From Paralithodes platypus (taxonomy: Eukaryota > Arthropoda > Malacostraca > Decapoda > Lithodidae): a DNA stretch of 64,000 bases. Of this stretch, positions 33,182-45,402 are shown piece after piece; within the stretch, counting starts at the first letter, position 1, and each line of letters opens with the position of its first letter. The stretch covers positions 43,717,346 through 43,781,345 of the forward strand of contig CM064480.1 in NCBI GenBank assembly GCA_032716605.1. The letters run 5' to 3'. The notes beneath the pieces were generated by a model that saw only the letters and a program-made list of their open reading frames with translations, searched no databases and was not told the DNA's origin. Made by a program: the position numbers and the translations under genes.

Positions 33182-33599
33182 CGAGATGCACTGAAAGAAC
33201 TTCTTGAGACGTTGCCTGCTCGTTAACGGTTAAGATTAGTGCATGTTTTTCAACCTATATATATATTATTTCTGATGACACCTATTTTGAAACTTAACCT
33301 TATAGATATATTAATTATTGGATAGTACTGACCTCGTGCTTCAACTTTTCCTGCTCCATGGAAGTCTCAGATCCGCTAGATGGGACATTTGTTGTACTTG
33401 TGCTATATGAAGCACTGTGGCGATGATGTTCCAAGGTGTCTAGTTACATTACTGTCTCTCTCCTATAAACTGAGGTAATGAGACTTTCAGCACCTTTGAA
33501 CCTTATCAAGGAGAGAGAGATGGCTTCGTTGGCTAGACATCCATGTAAGGGGAGCATTCTAAAGGTGTACTTAAACATGGGTCTTGTAAGGTGTTTTCA

Positions 33600-34640
33600 A
33601 GCCTTCAGCATCTAGCAGGTGTTTGATATGTCAGAGAGCAGTTACTTTTAAGGATGCTCTATGTGCTAACTCTTTGATTTGGTTTTCAAATGTTAACTTA
33701 CTATCAAACTCTATTCCAAGGATGCTAATAAGGTTGTTGCTGATATTAAGGTAGTCATTTCCTAGTATAAATTTTCCATCAAGACTTAATATACTGGTAT
33801 TATTTGGTGAGCGAGTTATTACCATTGCTTGGGTCTTTTCTGAAGCGAACTTTACTTGTCACCTTTGGCCCTATGCAGTGATATATTTTAGTTTTTATGT
33901 ATGGTATTTACCATTTCCTCTGCCTCATCTCTATTGTAAGTGTGAGACAGAGTGCAGCCATCTGCATAGGTATTTGATGATGCAAGTCTTTGAAATAGAA
34001 CTTTATTGAAATTGTTCCAGAGCAGTGGTCCTAAAATGGATCCCTGAGGAACTGAGGTGCCAGTGGGGTGACTGGTAGAGATCTGACCATTTATTGCCAC
34101 TGTTAATTTATTTTAATCAGGTAGTCTCCATATAGATGAAGCAGATCCCTAGCCATGCCAAGTGCCCAATGTTTGGTCATCAATCCTTGGTGCAATAAAA
34201 AAGAGGCACTAGCTATATCTAATGCTATGACCAGAGTGAAGTTAGCAGGATCCAGAGCATTGTTTCAGGGTTGTGAATGTGAGAGAAGTAGGTCTGATGT
34301 GGAATATCCCTGTCTGAAACCATAATATTTGTTGCTTATTAAATGGTGAGTAAGATTCAAGGGCATATACTGAAACAGTGCGTAGCTTTGGTGCTCATCT
34401 GAAAAGCTTGCAAGTTGTTCAGAAATAACTTACTCAAATATTTTGCTCTTAACAGACAATGCGGTAGTTTTCTGGATCATATTTAGAGTTCTTCTTGTGC
34501 ACTGATACTATTCTTACTTGCTTCTATAGTGTTTGCTAAGATTTTGTGTGTAAACAGGACTGGTAAAGCTTGGTCAGAGGCTTAGAGAGTTTTTAGCAGA
34601 GTGTTCAAAGAGTGTGGAGAATTGTCATCAGCTCAAGTTG
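33600..34640 (-). mobile_element. Decayed jockey-superfamily LINE RT fragment (family distinct from LINE-J)
   Basis: The minus strand holds VAINGQISTSHPTGTSVPQG then SILGPLLWNNF (34,100-34,000), a damaged catalytic block TYADGCTLSHTY where the second Asp reads Gly, and QAMVITRSPNNTSILSLDGK plus INNLISILGIEFDSKLTFEN-like sequence (33,825-33,640). The wording of these blocks differs from LINE-J and the CR1-like family, so it is a third LINE lineage. Multiple stops make it defunct. Confidence 0.7.
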
Positions 34641-34653
34641 CTTTATTTGTGTT

Positions 34654-35745
34654 TTATAAAAAAAAATGCACGGCATATTCAAGATGGGGCCACACTATGC
34701 ATTTAAATAATGGTACTATAATGTTCTCATTTTTATAAGTCAAATTTCTAATAATATATTCCAATGCTCTATTGGTCTTGTTCGTAGTTGCCGCACATTG
34801 ATCTGAAGTCTTTAAGTTTTCAGATATTAGAACCCCCAGGTAGTTAACTAATGCACTTGTTTTGATTGGCAGGCCTTTCATCTTGTATTCATATTTTTTG
34901 TTTTATTACCTATTTGTAAGACCTGGCATTTTTGGACATCAAAAGGCATCTGTCAATTTTTTGTCCACTCAACTATTTTATTTTAATCAGAATGCAGCTT
35001 ATTTCTGCCTTTTTTGGTAAATACTTCATTTCCTATCTTTGTGTCATCAGCAAACTTTGAGATGGTGTTATTTAGTCCTACATTAATGTCATTTATATAG
35101 ATAAGGAACAAAACTGGCCCTAGGACCGATCCCTGAGACGCTCCACTATGAACGGCTCCCACTCAGATTCCACTCCATTTATCACAATTTTCTGCCTTCT
35201 GTTTGTGAGCCAGCTTCTTATCCATGCATGAATTTTTCCTCAAATGCCTAACATTTCCAATTTATTCAACAATTTTCCATGTGGTACCTTATCGAAAGCC
35301 TTCTGGAAATCTAAGTAGATTATGTCTAATGATTTAATCGAGTCATTATATGTAGATAGTCTATTATAGAACTCAATCAAATTTATTAGGCATTATACTT
35401 ACTGGATCTAAAGAAATGTTGGCTATCTCTGATCAACTTCTTTGACTCTAGATAATCTACTATCTTGTTTCATAAAAAAAAATCCAGAATTGTTTGTATT
35501 ATTGACGTCAAACTAATTGGTATATATTTACTTGCTTGGGCCTTATTGCCATATTTGAATATTGGTGTAATATTTGCAGTTTTCCAATCCCTAGATACGG
35601 TTTCCTGCTGGAGTGACAATTTAGTTATGCAAGTCAAGGACTGAGCTATATCTTTTTCACGTTTTTTTATCTTCAGATATTGTAAGTGAATATTATCTGG
35701 ATCGAGAGTTGTATTAGTATTTAAGTTACTCAACTTGCGTAACAC
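34654..35745 (-). pseudogene. CR1-like RT, degenerate
   Basis: 35,745-35,470 encodes DNIHLQYLKI, SRDWKTANITPIFKYGNKAQ and KYIPISLTS, the RT entry region. 34,881-34,654 encodes LGVLISENLKTSDQCAATTN and FKCIVWPHLEYA, the thumb. In between, the catalytic region survives only as scattered pieces with stops (for example a PRASF...PYLYK remnant near 35,110). Confidence 0.7.
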
Positions 35746-36296
35746 TTAATTTTTGCTCATAGTAAAATTGTCTATTTCGTGTGCTGCTATGTTCCGCTCC
35801 GAAGTAGTGTTTTATTCTTCCTTAGTAAAGATGGAATACGAATATGCATTGAGCAAATGTGCAATGTTTTTGTCGCCTGTTACTTTCTGGTCATTATCGG
35901 TCCTATTTCAGTTTTAATTTGTCTATTGACATTAACGTTAACTTAGAATTGCTTTGGATTTTTAACACTTTTCTTTGCTATATAACTTTCATAATGACGC
36001 TTCTCTGTCCTAATGCATTTGTTCACGTATTTCCACTTACTGTGTATAAATAGCTCAAGTTTTCATTATTTGTGGCATTTTATTAAGTTTATGATATATA
36101 TTTATTTCTCTTAGCGCCTTACTAATATTCTTATTGAACTACGGAGGCTTGTTATTTCCAGTATTTATGATTAGTTTCGTGGGTACGTATTGTTGCTGTG
36201 CAGTCATGAATATACCCTTAAATTAGTCCCACATTTCGCTTTTTTGTTGTCAATATTGCTAAGCTGTACAGTATATGCATGTCACAGAGGGCTTTC

Positions 36297-36981
36297 CTAA
36301 GTTCGTTGAAAGTCGCATTTTAAAAAATCTGGTATATTCATTTCCTTTTTGTTTTCAATAGTGTATATGCAGTTTATGTTGATTCCAGTGAGCTTGTGAT
36401 CATCGGTGATAAAATGTTCGCAGATGTCAAGTTTAGATATCAAGTTTTCGTGTGTACTTATAACGAGATCTAGTATGTTGTTTTCGCGCGTTGGGTCAAT
36501 TACACTTTGATGCAGAAAATTGCCTTGTATAAAATTAATCATTTTTCGCGCATTGGAATTATTTACGGTCATAAGGCACTAGCCACTGTGGAGAAGATTA
36601 TAGTCTCCGAGTATTATGCTTTTGTTAGCGTTGAGCGTTTGTTGCAATATATCGCATAGGTGATTATCATCGGCTTCATTTTAACTTGCAGGTCGGTATG
36701 CAATAGTGATATTATTATTTGAGTTGTTCATGTTTAATTTGACATACAGTATACTAATTCTTTATTATTTGGGGGAAGGGAAACCTCGCTTGGATTTACC
36801 CGACAGGCAATCCACATAGCCACACCATCTCTCGACTTTCTGTTACATATACATTTGTGAAAACATGTGTATGAGGTGATTGATATTCGGAAAATAAATC
36901 TCTATTTTTTAAATCAAGGCGAGTTCCTGTTACACTAATTACGTCTATTTTTCGGTTAACGCAAGGCATTTTAAAGTTCAT
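36297..36981 (-). pseudogene. CR1-like endonuclease, degenerate
   Basis: 36,981-36,796 holds KIDVISVTGTRLDLKNRDLF, equivalent to the usual IIAITETWLD block, with the catalytic Glu replaced (TGT for TET). 36,572-36,297 holds NFLHQSVIDPTRENNILDLV and FITDDHKLTGININC, the C-terminal part with the DHK motif. The replaced Glu and the breaks show it is inactive. Confidence 0.65.
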
Positions 36982-37228
36982 ATATCTTGTTCATAATCGA
37001 ATATGCATTGATAATAGTTTTATTATATATACTGAACTCTTGATTGGGGGATGTATATGATTTTGGTACGCCTTGAGTGAATCTTTTATCTTGGGCCTCA
37101 GTTGGCGGTATATTTTTAGTTAGGGAGTTCAAGGGGGTATTATTTACGGTCGGTGGTTTCGATGGGTGAGTAATTACAGTAACTTAGGGAACACTGTGAA
37201 TTGGTTGAGGAGGAGGGAGGGCTTGAGG

Positions 37229-37990
37229 TCAATAATCTTCCAGATTAGTAGCGAAGACTATTACATTATTTGGCTTAGGGGAGCATTCATGAACTTGGAA
37301 TACAGCTGTACTAAATATACCGCACATATATCTCACATCTGCTTCGGATAAATTAATAATGTCTCTATTGCACAGGGCCGATTTACCTTGGAGTTCTCTC
37401 CAATTATCTACAAAGAGTACACTTTCTCTGTCACATAATTCTTTTACTGAATTATTGACTTCCTGTGCTCGACTATTACTGTAGGTGTTCGCTTTCAACG
37501 TAGGGATGATTCCGTTGATCACATATTTTTCAGCTTTGTTTTTCATCATTCTGATAAGTTTGTAGTACTTACCTAGTACGTCTTTTATAGGGACCATACC
37601 TTTGTCAAGCAATCATTGGAGCCTACGTTTGATACTACACAAGATCCTGTCGGTATGTAAGAGTTACACATGTTGTTGATGTGCTCGAGTTTCCCTCCAG
37701 AAATTACATTTACTGATCTTTTGTGTTCTGTTTTTCATGGCAAACTTTACTCCCTGACTATAGAGAAAGCTAGCACTGAATAGTATGGTACTGTACATGA
37801 CTCCTTTTTGATGACTGTGTACTTGTGTTGCTTCGCTTTTTTGTTTGGCAATGTTTGTTTTCGGGCTCGATTATCTGCCTTTTTGTTGTTGTTCTGTTTC
37901 CATGAACAGATACGTGTTCACTATTTTGTTTACCTTTTTCGTTGTCATAAGCAAGAACATCATAAATATTTGTCGTTGGTATACCCGGTG
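37229..37990 (-). pseudogene. CR1-like ORF1 with SGNH/esterase-type fold
   Basis: 37,612-37,229 encodes KYYKLIRMMKNKAEKYVING, SRAQEVNNSVKELCDRESVL and FVDNWRELQG. Upstream, with breaks, a VVSNVGSND-like block lies near 37,630. The GxND block, the NxxL helix and the FVD...H-type end are typical of SGNH esterase-like ORF1 proteins of CR1/L2 LINEs, which bind RNA and lipids. It is frameshifted at about 37,612. Confidence 0.6.
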
Positions 37991-38068
37991 TCTGTTTCCC
38001 CTTGTTCTGCTTCCTACTGTGAACTACCTGGAATGAATCAGATTGGTATGAAGTGGTTACCTTTCTGG

Positions 38069-38504
38069 TTGTTGTTGCTGTTGCTGTTCCTCAGGCTGTC
38101 TGGCCGAACAACCCCAAGGTCCCGAGCAAGCCCAAGGCCATAAACGAGCGCCCCCACAAAACCCTCCCTGCTTACCACTAATAAAGCCTGGGTGACCAAA
38201 GCTACTCCAAGGCGGGAAGCTGAGGAGGGTGCGGAAACGCCCGGGAAACCACAGCCCCACCCAAGGCCATGTGCCCCTCAGCAGCTATGAAGGGAAAGTT
38301 GAGGGGCAAAGGAAAACAAGTGACTCTTTGGCTCCCAATATGTCAAACTCTAAGTTGGCAGTAGGGAGGTCAATCCACGGAAGAGACGCCGTCACTTGAG
38401 ATCTAGAAAATATATAAGTAAAAGGAACAGTCAGAGTAAGCTATGGGTATGGCAGAGATCGCTCTGCTCTCATTCTGATAGACCAGCCTTTGCTGGCAAG
38501 AGTG
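38069..38504 (-). mobile_element. SINE-like repeat E, copy 1
   Basis: Runs from (TTG)n, through CTGTCTGGCCGAACA, to GATAGACCAGCC. It is nearly identical over about 400 bp to 48,119-48,541. A likely imperfect target duplication TTACCTTTCT / TTACCTTTTT lies at 38,057-38,066 and 38,506-38,515. Orientation is inferred: on the minus strand it would end in a (CAA)n tail. No tRNA-like promoter boxes were recognised. Confidence 0.7.
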
Positions 38505-38538
38505 TTTACCTTTTTCTTTTATGTGGAGTTTTCATTAA

Positions 38539-38745
38539 CCCGTTCAGTACCGGTGACGTCCTTTTCGTTTCATTCTGGTAACTATTTGGTGATTTGATTA
38601 AGCTTAGGAAGGACCTATAACCATAATAAGGCTTCAAACTTTCTCGACCAACCCTTTCAACTACCACAGGTCCTTCTTAAGCTGCATAATATCGTCTAGA
38701 TATACCTAGAATATAATATAACGCACGTCGCTGGTACACAATGGG
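38539..38745. mobile_element. MITE-B, complete uninterrupted copy (207 bp)
   Basis: Flanked by TTAA (38,535-38,538 and 38,746-38,749). The ends CCCGTTCAGTACCGGTGACGT and, inverted, CCCATTGTGTACCAGCGACGT form imperfect 21-bp inverted repeats. This is a piggyBac-like MITE different from MITE-A. It has no coding capacity. Other copies lie at 45,403, 52,962 and 63,114. Confidence 0.85.
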
Positions 38746-39089
38746 TTAAGCAGTTCGTCCACCTGATTCATTGTGCATTCAAGGAACTTAAATTTCTCAT
38801 TTGAAAGGCACATAAAACACTTGGCATCCGGGTAGCCATATCTGAGGAACCATTCGGGATAATGCTCGGATCGCTGGCATGATGATAGAATATTTGATAA
38901 ATGAGACAGAGCACGACTTACTGTAGAAATAAGGAAGAAAACGGTAAGAAAGAAGAGAGAATTAAGCGAAAAGTTGTATTTAGAGAAAACAGTAAATAAA
39001 ACAAAAGAGATAAACAGTAACAAAGGTAGAGACAAGATAGATAGTTTGAAAAGAGAGACAGAAGAAAACTAATTACTAAATGGCTATCG

Positions 39090-39335
39090 AAGGAGGAACC
39101 GGAACCTAGGCACTCAGAAAAGTGCATATCTCCGCCTACGCTGGCGGATACGTGTGCTCTACTGATCGCCTTCTAAATGGCGTAGCTTCTTCCATGGTGC
39201 ATATCTAATCTGTCCACCAAATTTCGTGAACATCGGTTTATAACTTTTTACGATATCTTGTTTACAGGTCAACAGACAGACAAACAAACAAATGGGGACA
39301 GAACATAACCTCCTCCAACGATGATGGCGGAGTTA
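39090..39335 (+). repeat. Probable interspersed repeat with RTE/SINE-like tail
   Basis: The phrase CCACCAAATTTCGTGAACATCGG and AACTTTTTACGATATCTTG, followed by CAGACAGACAAACAAACAAA, resembles the conserved 3' tail of RTE-type LINEs and dependent SINEs. Only one copy is in the window, so this rests on recollection of the motif. Confidence 0.4.
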
Positions 39336-41940
39336 ATAAGCGACACATTATGACGGAAATGAAGACATTGAAAGGGGAAGTGAGAGAGAGAGAGAAAGCA
39401 AGATAAAAGAAGGAAGGGATAGATACAGGAAAAGCATAAACAAAGGAGGTGAATGAGAAAGGAACTAAGTGAAGAAGAAAGACAGAAAGGAAAAATATAA
39501 CAAGGAATTTAGATAGAGAAAAAAGGAAGAAGTTGAGAGAGAAGTAAAGGAAGTGAATGATATAAGAAGGAATAATAAGGAAAGGAACGAGTTAAACAAT
39601 AAATGTCCGTGGAAGGAGGGAGTAAGTGTTGGGAATGAATCGAGCAACGACGACCTTGCAACCGTGACCATCACACCGCCCACGAAGTCTTCACCACTCT
39701 ATAGGATCGCTGGAAGCATGGGCGATATAACTACCCTCTAAACAGTGCATCTCATCACCACCCCTGACACCTTTATCTGATCCAGTATATTGTCCTGCTA
39801 CTTCCTGGGTAACATACTGGGTGCATACAACCAGTATCCCTGCCACCACAGGCCCAGTTCCGCTAATGTCATTCAAGGTGAAACCCCCTGTGCTAGCCGC
39901 TGAGCTTACGTCACTAGCTACAGAACCTAGTCATCACCTACGTCATAGACAGAGACAAGTCCCGGATGACCGACCGGGGAAAAGAAACTAAGACACTGAT
40001 TGGCCGAGGAAAAATACAGGATGACAAGTCGCAAGAGATTGTCTCTCAAGCATCCATCAGAAAGGAGACCACAAGAAGAGTTAGTATTAACTTGGCAACC
40101 TACAAGCCAGCAACTTTCTCCCTCCTCTCCTTTGCAACTACAGCAGCCTCCTCTGCGTGCCTGCCGGCCACCATCACCCCGATCACCTACGACTCCTACC
40201 TATGAGCCAGAAGCAGAATCCCTGGAAGTTCGAGATACAGCTGTTGCCGCTATCCTCGATTGCTGTGAAAAATTGCAGGCTCTTAAGAAACTGGTTACTC
40301 TATTCTCAGACGATTACTTATACAACTGGAGGAGTAGTGGAAGACCAACCTGATCATTACATTTAAGGAGTGAAAAGAGGATGACGAGGAATATAACCAG
40401 TAGCATAGAAGTTTACCCGAGGACATGGAGGAGCTCCGTCCATACAACATATCGTGCAGAAGTCGACACGAGCAAGTCGAATCCTTGTCATGTGAGGGCA
40501 CAGTTCGGCAAGCAGGCATCTCCTGGAGAGCAACAACACCTCTGCTTTGCAACTATGGGAAACAGACGTCGGCCTAAGGTATGGCCGGCCCATGAGTGTG
40601 CAATATGAGTTCTATGAGACACCGCTCGGAAGGAGCTAGGAGACCCCTCACACCGTGCAAGAAGTGTATGCAACCATCTATCAGAAGTACATCAAAACCC
40701 AGGACATGTAAATAATAAAGCCTAGACTCGCACGCCACCCATGTAACCTGTTTTGTGTTACAATTATATTTCGTGAAGCTTTCCCCTGGTGACTATAGTA
40801 ATTGTCCCGTAATTGCTTAGTCATGCACTTCGTATTCCCTCCCTCTTTTGTTCTTATGCTAAATGATACTTGTACATCATTATCTGAATCCGTCCCCTTG
40901 TTGCATTTAAATCTGAGTAAATCGTTCACTGTACGTTTTGTACGTCGATAATAGTACCAGACCCCCTTTCTGTTTAGTCGCCTCATGTTACATTCATGCA
41001 CCCTCCCCCTCTTCCTGTCCCCGAGGGTTCCCCCTTTTGTGTCCTAGAAGAAAGCTTTCTAAATGATAATCTATTTACCATTCCCTTAATGCATCACGTG
41101 TTCTGCCAGATTAGGCTGACTGTTCACTGTATTTCTTGATTGATCAAGTAATTGATATTCATTAATAACCTTTTGACCTGGCAGCGATTTTAGGGTTTGG
41201 TAGTGCTAAAGGCCGAGCAACGGAGTGTGCATGTGGCACCCCAAAAAGACATTCTCTCAGCAGAGCATACAGTGTGTAATTAATGTATTCGGTTGATTAA
41301 TGTCTACGATAAGTGTGTATCTATAGACTCTACTGAGGTAGGGATAAAAAGTGCCTTTGACGTCCGGTAGTGTTACAACTCGAGGCAACCATTGTGTATA
41401 ATTATACTGTATAACAAGTGTTCATGCAGTGTGATTAAGTAATTCATGAACTCTGTGGGGATCACATAATTATATATGTTGTCTTCAGTATTCTGCCATT
41501 GAGTTGACCAGAAGGTCCACGTAATAACACTTCCCTATAATGTTATCGTAAGAGTCCATATACCCCTCAATTTGTTATTTGAGAACCCATGGGTATATAT
41601 AATCAGATAATAATATCGTCGATACTCTAAGGTATACCTATTCTATTTCCTATATGTATTTACCTGTGGGAATTGTTACATTAATTCGAGTTGCCTTGTA
41701 ATACGTAGTAGCCCATTTCACCTTTTGTTCACGATTTAATACAACGTTCAATTGCTGTGCGAGTTAAAAAGAAGAGCTACGTTATGTCTCAGTGTGTTAA
41801 TAAGCTATAGACCCTGATCTTATGGCCCTTTCAACTTAAAGTGGTAAATGTTTATACGGAAAGCCAGTACCAACTAATGTGGATCCCTGTTGCAGGTACC
41901 GCCGTTAGGCATTTTAATATTGATAATCATAAGCTAAGAA
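39336..41940. other. Unclassified stretch, no confident gene
   Basis: Purine-rich sequence (39,336-39,600) is followed by 1.2 kb of higher GC. In the latter, frames at 40,000-40,353 and 39,966-40,205 are short and P/S/T-rich. AATAAAGCC at 40,707 followed by GTGTTACA at 40,756 could be the end of an LTR, but no second copy or target duplication is seen. 40,800-41,940 is AT-rich with nothing recognisable. Confidence 0.4.
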
Positions 41941-42170
<230 letters not shown>

Positions 42171-42186
42171 GTGTATGTAACTGTAT

Positions 42187-42312
42187 ATAAGAACATAAGA
42201 AAATGGGAGTCTACAGAAAGTTGAGTGGCCCACACAAGGCAGATTCCTCTCACACCCCACCCCAATTACAAGGCCTAATTATAGGCCCAGCTCACTAATA
42301 CCATGAGGACCT
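42187..42312 (+). repeat. SINE-like interspersed repeat G, copy 2
   Basis: ATAAGAACATAAGAAAATGG, GGCCCACACAAGGCAGATTC and AATTATAGGCCCAGCTCACT match the reverse of 18,926-19,062. It follows the (TA)n tract directly. Confidence 0.6.
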
Positions 42313-42779
42313 TATTTATATATATATATTAGTGTATGTATTCATGTTGCTTGTCCCTGATCGAAGCATACAAAATTAAACTCTGATGGTCCACGTGGAG
42401 TAGTATTCGAGTTACTATAAACTAGTGCCTTGCCTTTTTGCTGATATATAAATAGTCCCCACACTACCCTTTTTTGTTATAGTTAAATGTTGATAGTGCG
42501 ACCTGGCCTTCTTCACACCTTCTGTCTCTTTTGTGCTAATCACCTTAAAGTAGTTATCACCTACCTAATGAAAGAGATTAACATCCTTTGAAAGTTCACG
42601 TCACAATCGAAGGAACACTCTGGCTCTCTCTGTATTAGTAGTTAAGGGAAAAAGTAAATATTAATGTACTCCTTGACCCTGACTTCTTATATAATTGCCC
42701 TGTCGAATTAACCTATGAACCCAATCTATGCTTCTATAATAGCGGCATAACATTAAGAGAGACAGATAAAGTACAGTAC

Positions 42780-43325
42780 CCCGGCGCCTGCACAGCTTCT
42801 TGCTCTGTACAGGGAAACAGTGCATCCATGTATTGAGTATTGTTCGCATGTGTGGGGAGGATCGCCTCATACAAAACTTCTTGACAAAGTAGAAAAGAAA
42901 GTCTTTTGTCTCATTAACTCACGTCCACTCACTGACTCTCTCTCTCTTCGCTGCAATGTTGCATTTCTCTCACTATTCTACCACTATTACTATACTCCGT
43001 GCTCTCTCAGTGTATACCACCTCGTCTATGTAGAGTACGTAGCACCTGTCTTGCAACACAATCCCACCCCTACTTTGTGCCACTCTCCAACCTAATAGTG
43101 CAACGATATTCCCAATTTTTCTTCTATTCAACATCTGAGCTCTGGAACTCTCTCCCTGAATCCATCTTTCCCTCATCCGACTTAAATTGCTTCACACTCA
43201 GTTTGTTCAGCCATGTGGCTCGAACATTCCTTGATTTTGGCTCTGTCACTCTTTCAGCTCTGTGGGAGGCACACGTCACAGGAATTTCTGCCTTTTGTCT
43301 CCCTTATCCACTTAGAAAAAATAAT
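42780..43325 (+). mobile_element. LINE-J fragment, 3' end
   Basis: Frames 42,820-43,095 and 42,999-43,334 encode CIEYCSHVWGGSPHTKLLDK, LINSRPLTDSLSLRCNV and SELWNSLPESIFPSSDLNC, the C-terminus of LINE-J RT, followed by the family tail (CTTATCCACTTAGAAAAAAT). Two frameshifts. Confidence 0.8.
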
Positions 43326-43620
43326 AATACGTGAAAGTAAAATAAAAAATAAAATAAAGAAAAGGAAATGGTAGAGACATAAAGTAAGACAAGAAGGAAA
43401 CGATAAGAGACAGAAAAGGGAAGGACGCAAAAGAAAGACTATTAGCTAAGAAGAAATAATAATGGAAATAGTAAACAAATCGAAATATATATCCGTAAAA
43501 GAAATAGTAACGGGATAGCAACCGTGTAATAATAACAACAAGAGAGAGAGCTACATAGAGCTAGATAGATACACAGACCACACAGACCTCAAGGTCCTTA
43601 CTAGGCAGTCTGGCCTTACA

Positions 43621-43654
<34 letters not shown>

Positions 43655-43655
<1 letters not shown>

Positions 43656-43925
43656 TTTCCCCGTAGAACTAGGGCAGCTGAGAGCGCCCATGAATTTACA
43701 CTTTCTCCTCCACAATGCAGAACTTCTGCTTATCAGAATTCATTTATCCCCAGAGCTACTACTCTTTGGAATTCACTTCCCTCGAATTGCTTTCCACAAA
43801 CTTACAATCAACAAATGTTTAAATCCAGTTGTTACAAACATTTTATGAATGGAGGATGCCTTTAGGCACATGGACCTTTTTGTTTTATCTGTGTTTTTCC
43901 TTCCTCCGTTCATTGTCTCTTAAAA
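43655..43925 (+). mobile_element. C-terminal fragment of another LINE
   Basis: In the third frame, ATTLWNSLPSNCFPQTYNQQ then MFKSSCYKHFMNG follow each other. This is a pattern like the terminal LWNSLP...FK block of many LINE RTs. It ends next to the poly(A) at 43,921, which could be the element's own tail. Confidence 0.55.
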
Positions 43926-43926
43926 A

Positions 43927-43958
<32 letters not shown>

Positions 43959-44093
43959 CATATTATACACATGTACACATACATACATACATACATATAT
44001 ATACAGTATACAGTATATATACATATATATACATACTGTACAGTGCACACACATACACATACATACATACATACATTTTTTTTTTTTTTTTTA
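43921..44093. repeat. Poly(A), (TA)n, (CATA)n and poly(T) tracts
   Basis: A23, TA repeats, CATA repeats with CAGTATA interruptions, and T18 at 44,075-44,092. No coding content. Confidence 0.9.
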
Positions 44094-44094
44094 T

Positions 44095-44200
44095 ATCACC
44101 CCAGCCCTCTGTAGATAGAGGTCAAGCCTTCCCTTGAAAGAGTTTATTGTGTCGCTCTCCACCACTCTCGCTGGTAGTTTATTCCACTCTGTCGCCACAG
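44095..44200 (-). mobile_element. L2/CR1-like LINE C-terminal fragment
   Basis: The minus strand reads WNKLPARVVESDTINSFKGR then LDLYLQRAG, the closing block found in several L2/CR1 RTs. The poly(T) on its left, which is poly(A) on the minus strand, would be its tail. Confidence 0.5.
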
Positions 44201-44201
44201 T

Positions 44202-44350
<149 letters not shown>

Positions 44351-45402
44351 AAATGAAAGTAATAGAGAGTGAAATAGGAAGACAGTGAGAGAGGAACATA
44401 ACAATAGAAAAACAATAAAACTAAATCAATTATAGAAAGCAAGAGAAAACGCTAAAAACAAAGAGATAAATGAAACGTAGCGAAATAAAAATATCGGAGT
44501 ATAAGAAAGGAGAGAAAGGAAAGGAAAAAGGTAATCAATGAAAGAGGGAAAGGCTCCGGGTATCAGTTACATAAGAAGAGAGAAATAATGACGAGGAGGG
44601 CGAGGAGGGAATTGCTGGATTGGGAGGGAGATAGCTATTGGAAATAATATAAGTCTCTCTCTCTCTCTCTCTCTCACCTCTTCCCTACACTCACTACTCT
44701 CATTTCATCAATTTTGCTCTTCCTTGCTCCTTCGTTCGCTACTTTCTCTCTCTCTCTCTGTCTCCTGTTTTTACAAAGGAAGTACGGAATACTACAAAAC
44801 AAAAGGCAGTAACAACACATCAAATAGTAGGAATCATTACTATCAGCTCTAGTGAAGTTTTGTGGCCATTGATAAAATTCAATACTAACAAAACTCCCTG
44901 GCCATATAATTTCCATAATAAAATAATAACACAATTGAAAGAAGATATATGCAAATCCCTGACCATTATATTTAACTTAACACTAAAGCAGGGAAACGTC
45001 ACTAATGATTGGACAACAGCGAACATTACACCCATTCACAGAAAGGGTAATTAGACATAGCAAGTAATTTTAGAACAATAATTTTGACATCAGTAAAAGA
45101 AAACATTTAGAATATAAAATAATTGAGTACCAAGAATCTAGTGAGTTACTAAGACACAACCAACAGGGTTTAGGACCAGACAATCGTGCCTAACAAACCG
45201 TCTCAAATTATATAATAAACTATTTACCCTAAATGACTCAACTAAGGTGCTTGACATCGTCTACCTAGGCTTATAAAGGAATTCGACAAGGTACCCCATA
45301 TATAGATTATTAGAACAGTTAGAAATACTAGGGAAAAAAAAGTTATATATATCAATGTGTTTCAAGTTGGCTTACAGACAGAAAGCAAGGAGTGGATATT
45401 AA

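Larger units (their letters stand above)
34650..38050 (-). mobile_element. CR1-like LINE remnant with esterase-type ORF1, endonuclease and RT
   Basis: A 3.4-kb minus-strand element. ORF1-like protein is at about 37,990-37,229, endonuclease at 36,981-36,297 and RT at 35,745-34,654, all in the expected order. It is riddled with shifts and stops. The family matches the young copy at 53,824-55,196 and fragments at 44,800 and 48,632. It gives the best view of the family layout in this window. Its 3' end joins another LINE at about 34,645, marked by an A-rich TATAAAAAAAAATG-like run. Confidence 0.75.

Noticed and set aside
39880..40765. Possible solo LTR with AATAAA and a TGTTACA-like end
   Set aside because: No second copy, no defined left end and no target duplication could be found.
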